A stretch of DNA of 64,000 bases, from the NCBI RefSeq assembly GCF_965228705.1, contig NZ_OZ245832.1, forward strand, positions 2,790,001 through 2,854,000. Reading direction: 5' to 3'. Shown here piece by piece: positions 61,044-64,000 of this stretch. A program made the position numbers and the translations under genes. Below the pieces are notes generated by a model. That model was not told the DNA's origin, ran no database searches, and saw only the letters and a program-made list of their open reading frames with translations. Every line of letters begins with the position of its first letter. The stretch's first letter is position 1. This stretch comes from Croceimicrobium sp965228705 (GTDB lineage: Bacteria > Bacteroidota > Bacteroidia > Flavobacteriales > Schleiferiaceae).

Positions 61044-63644
61044 TTGAAATTATTACGCTATTCGACATTCATAATAGCCGCTCTGCTTATCCTGGGCGCC
61101 TGCTCTCGCACTAAAGATATTTTTACAGCGCGGACCTACCATCGTATGGTCAGCAAGTACAATATTCTTTTTAATGGTGAACAAGCCTTATTAAAAGCTC
61201 GTAATCAGCTGAAAAAACAGCATGTTGATGATTATGATGACTTTTTATCTATTTACCGCGAAGGCACCGAAGAAACCATTAGTGGGGTTAAACCCGATTT
61301 GGAAAAATGCCTGGAAAAAGGGAGTAAAACCATCCAGAACCATACGATGCTGATCGATGGAAAGCAAAAGAATACCTATATAGATGATGCCTACCTATTA
61401 ATGGGGAAAGCACATTATTTTAAACAGGATTACCCCGCGGCATTGGAGACCTTTAACTACGTAATCCAAAAATTCCGGGATGCAGAAATAAGAGCAGAAG
61501 CCGAACTTTGGGCGGCTAAAACCGAGACGGGCATGGAGAACTTTATTCCAGCTAAGGCACGTTTCGAAAAACTGTACAGTAATACCAGCCTGGCCAGGCA
61601 TTTAAATGCTGATGTTTTTGCCTCCTTTGCGCACCTCGAGTTTGTGCAAGGTCATTACGAAGAGGCTTATCAATTACTTATCCAGGCTGCAGAAAAAACC
61701 GATGATAAAGAACAAGAAGTGCGCTGGCTGTATATCTGTGGTCAGCTTTTGGCAGAACAAGGCCTGGACTATGAAGCCAGTCAAATGTTCGATCGGGTTA
61801 TTCGAAAGGGCCCTCCCTATGAGCTTTTGTTTAATGCGCAATTAAATCAAGCGCGGAATTACGATACCGAATTAATGGATCCCAGCAAGGCCTATGAGGA
61901 TTTGGAAAAAATGCTGCGTGATGAAAAGAATTACGATAATCGGGATCAGATTTACTATGTAATGGCAGAAGTCGCTCAAAAGTTGGGCGAGGAGTTGGAT
62001 CGTGATGATTATCTGAATAAATCGATCCGCGTAAGTACCCAAAATGACAAACAAAAGGGCTTGAGCTATCTGTGGTTGGCGGAGATTCGATTTGATGATA
62101 AAGAGTACGAAAAGAGTCAGGCTTATTACGATAGTTGCTATCAGTTCTTACCTAAGAACCACCCTAAGTACGCACAGGTAGCAATGTTTAAGAAGAGCCT
62201 GGGCCGACTGGTGGCGAATCTGCAAACTATTGCCCTGCAAGATAGCTTGCAGTCCTTGGCCGCTTTGAGTGATGCCGATCAATTGGAAGCGATTAATGAG
62301 ATTATTGATAGAGTAAAAGAAGCCGACGAAGAAGCCTTGCGCGCTAAAGAGCGTGAAATGGATCAATTGGCTTTTAATTCAGGTACCAATAATGGCGGTG
62401 GAATTGGCGGATTAGCCGGGGTTGGAAATGCCAATCAAAGCTTTTATTTCTATAATCCTTCTATTCGTTCCTCCGGAGTATCCAGCTTTGTGGCCAAATG
62501 GGGCAATCGAAAACTGGAAGATAATTGGCGTCGAAAAGATAAGTCGGTGATATTGGAAGATCCCACCAATACAGAGGCGGGAGCCAATGGCGACGGGGCT
62601 ACAGGTGAAAAAGAACTGGATCCGCGTTATGATCCGCAAACCTACTTAGCCCAAATCCCTAATGATTCTGCGGCCATGGATACCAGCCATAGCTTAATTC
62701 AATTGGCGCTTTTGGATAATGCGATTCTTTATAAAGAGGATATTAAGGATTTAATCGCGGCATCCGAAAGTGTTTTGGAGCTTTTACAACGCTATCCTAA
62801 TTACCAAGATCGCGCTCGTGCCTGGTATTTACTATATCGTATTTACCTTTTAATGGAAGATGAGGCCAACAGCACAAAATACAAGAACCTTATTTTAAGT
62901 ACTTATCCTAAATCCGAATACGCTTATCTGATCCTCAATGAAGGAAAAGATGTGAAGGATGTAGATGAGTCGGAAGCCAAACGAGCTTATGCTGCGGCTT
63001 ATCAGGATTATGAATCTAAGCGTTATCGCCAGGCTTTAAGCGCGGCCAAGACTGGCTTCGAGGCCTATGAAGACAGTCGTTATGGTGCCCGCTTCCTATT
63101 ATTAACTGCCTATTGTGAGGCCGGCCTACGTAAAATGGAGGAGCTTCGTACAAATTTGGAAGAGGTATTAAAACGTTTCCCACGAACCCCTGAATCTGCG
63201 GAAGCTCAAAAAATATTGAGCGCTATGGGTCAGGATGCAAAAGCGGAGGGCGATGATAAATCAGCTAAAAATGCGGCTACCTATCGCAGTGATTTTAGTT
63301 CGCAGCATCGATATGTTTTATTAGTGCCGAATGGAAAAGTGAGCGCCAATCAAGTGCAGATCAGCCTTTCCGACTTTAATAGTAAGTACTTCCCCAATAA
63401 CCGCTTATTGGTAAAAAGTATATTGATGGGTACTGAATGGCAGGTCGTAATGGTAAGCGGCTTGGCCAATCAAAAACAAGCGCAGGAATACTACCGTACC
63501 TTGAATAGTGAAAAAGCGCTGGAGAAATTGCTGATCTCGGTGGATTTTAAACAATTTGTAATTTCGAACGCTAACTTTACAGATTTCTATAAAAATCAGG
63601 ACATTAAAGGATACCAAGCCTTTTTTGACGAGAACTATAAATAG
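61044..63644 (+). CDS. SprE/PorW-like TPR lipoprotein of type 9 secretion and gliding
   Basis: I start this at the TTG at 61044, which gives a clean lipoprotein signal (MKLLRYSTFIIAALLILGAC, Cys20) and a mature protein of about 846 residues. RTYHRMVSKYNILFNGEQAL and the many TPR units (ALETFNYVIQKFRDAE, YEEAYQLLIQAAEK and others) match SprE, a lipoprotein needed for type 9 secretion and gliding in Flavobacterium; PorW is the counterpart in Porphyromonas. The last 90 residues (RYVLLVPNGKVSANQV) resemble a SPOR-like fold. A bactofilin gene follows 10 bases later. Confidence 0.85.
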   Translation: MKLLRYSTFIIAALLILGACSRTKDIFTARTYHRMVSKYNILFNGEQALLKARNQLKKQHVDDYDDFLSIYREGTEETISGVKPDLEKCLEKGSKTIQNHTMLIDGKQKNTYIDDAYLLMGKAHYFKQDYPAALETFNYVIQKFRDAEIRAEAELWAAKTETGMENFIPAKARFEKLYSNTSLARHLNADVFASFAHLEFVQGHYEEAYQLLIQAAEKTDDKEQEVRWLYICGQLLAEQGLDYEASQMFDRVIRKGPPYELLFNAQLNQARNYDTELMDPSKAYEDLEKMLRDEKNYDNRDQIYYVMAEVAQKLGEELDRDDYLNKSIRVSTQNDKQKGLSYLWLAEIRFDDKEYEKSQAYYDSCYQFLPKNHPKYAQVAMFKKSLGRLVANLQTIALQDSLQSLAALSDADQLEAINEIIDRVKEADEEALRAKEREMDQLAFNSGTNNGGGIGGLAGVGNANQSFYFYNPSIRSSGVSSFVAKWGNRKLEDNWRRKDKSVILEDPTNTEAGANGDGATGEKELDPRYDPQTYLAQIPNDSAAMDTSHSLIQLALLDNAILYKEDIKDLIAASESVLELLQRYPNYQDRARAWYLLYRIYLLMEDEANSTKYKNLILSTYPKSEYAYLILNEGKDVKDVDESEAKRAYAAAYQDYESKRYRQALSAAKTGFEAYEDSRYGARFLLLTAYCEAGLRKMEELRTNLEEVLKRFPRTPESAEAQKILSAMGQDAKAEGDDKSAKNAATYRSDFSSQHRYVLLVPNGKVSANQVQISLSDFNSKYFPNNRLLVKSILMGTEWQVVMVSGLANQKQAQEYYRTLNSEKALEKLLISVDFKQFVISNANFTDFYKNQDIKGYQAFFDENYK

Positions 63645-63654
63645 GAAAGGGGAT

Positions 63655-64000
63655 ATGATTAAAAAAACGAAGGAAGTAAACGTCGCACCAAGCAGTAGCA
63701 ACCGAATCCTACAGGGTACTTCTATTGAAGGAAATGTGCACTCGGAAGGCGACTTTCGGGTGGACGGCGAAATCGAAGGAAACATTAGTATTTCCGGCAA
63801 ACTGGTTATCGGCGAAAAAGGCCGGGTGAAGGGAGAGGTGAAGTGCGGATCTGCACGTATTTCCGGTCGCCTGGAAGGAACTATGGTGGTAGAAGACTTG
63901 CTTAATTTGGAAGCTTCTGCCCGTGTTGAAGGCGATATCTTTACTATTAAATTGGCGATTGAACCCGGCGCAGAATTCAGTGGATCCTGTAAAATGGGAG
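63655..64000 (+). CDS. Bactofilin family protein, cut by the right edge
   Basis: From the ATG at 63655 the frame is open to the end of the window (about 115 residues visible). The short polar N-terminus is followed by the repeated beta-helix pattern of bactofilins (LQGTSIEGNVHSEGDFRVDG, then EIEGNISISGKLVIGEKG, VKGEVKCGSARISGRLEG). Bactofilins form cytoskeletal filaments at the inner membrane, often paired with M23 peptidases. Only 10 bases separate it from the SprE-like gene, so it is likely co-transcribed. Confidence 0.92.
   Translation, partial: MIKKTKEVNVAPSSSNRILQGTSIEGNVHSEGDFRVDGEIEGNISISGKLVIGEKGRVKGEVKCGSARISGRLEGTMVVEDLLNLEASARVEGDIFTIKLAIEPGAEFSGSCKMG

Noticed and set aside
1..64000. 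CRISPR arrays, insertion sequences, prophage genes, rRNA operons
   Set aside because: I saw no direct-repeat arrays, transposase or phage proteins, and no rRNA; only one tRNA is evident.

Overview
The window is a gene-dense stretch of a Bacteroidota chromosome, most likely order Flavobacteriales (a Schleiferiaceae/Cryomorphaceae-like marine lineage is my guess; the rank below order is not shown by the sequence). The reasons are the SprE-like type 9 secretion/gliding lipoprotein, the DUF4175-YbeY-MnmG and acpP-fabF-rnc-IPExxxVDY-pyk gene orders, DUF2911, DUF2490 and MORN/YwqK proteins, and many promoters of the TAnnTTTG type.

Layout. 1-7.7 kb: a cut M1 aminopeptidase, an MBL hydrolase, a DUF3298-like lipoprotein, a thioredoxin-TPR protein, an interrupted small gene, membrane proteins and a signal-less M23 peptidase. 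7.7-18 kb: a glycan locus with ROK sugar kinase, GH92 alpha-mannosidase, GH2 beta-mannosidase, CutC and GH20 hexosaminidase. Together these could strip mannose and GlcNAc from high-mannose N-glycans. A mobile-mystery A/B pair (Xre regulator plus Fic enzyme) with its own palindromic operator sits inside the locus. 18-20.4 kb: an AT-rich accessory patch with a membrane protein, a Cys-rich lipoprotein gene broken by an in-frame TAA, and a small Xre regulator. 20.4-25.6 kb: a tightly overlapping operon of SSS symporter, GNAT, M20 amidohydrolase, alanine racemase and an ornithine/alanine racemase-family enzyme. 25.6-34.4 kb: an alpha/beta-hydrolase-like lipoprotein, RpiB, MORN protein, NUDIX, DUF2911, YceI, an orphan hybrid TPR histidine kinase, a VIT1-type transporter and DUF2490. 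34.4-43 kb: ALDH7, a cupin, a MuiA-like protein, a cytochrome-FTR1 iron permease, DNA glycosylase, tRNA-Cys, FolB and GltX. 43-64 kb: mainly housekeeping (DUF4175, YbeY, MnmG, methyltransferase, HolB, Pgk, CvpA, PheS, Pyk, Rnc, FabF, AcpP, PurN, RnhA), then M23, SprE and a bactofilin cut by the right edge.

The most notable non-gene signals concern chromosome replication and segregation. Three parS sites (core GTTTCACGTGAAAC) lie within 1.9 kb around mnmG. A 453-base gene-free region at 26961-27413 carries three DnaA-box-like nonamers and lies near an apparent change in G/C strand bias, so it is a candidate replication origin. Other signals are a hairpin plus U-run inside the first codons of rnc, a 20-base perfect palindrome upstream of the mobile-mystery pair, and a recurring -7 motif TAnnTT(T/C)G about 16-21 bases before many start codons.
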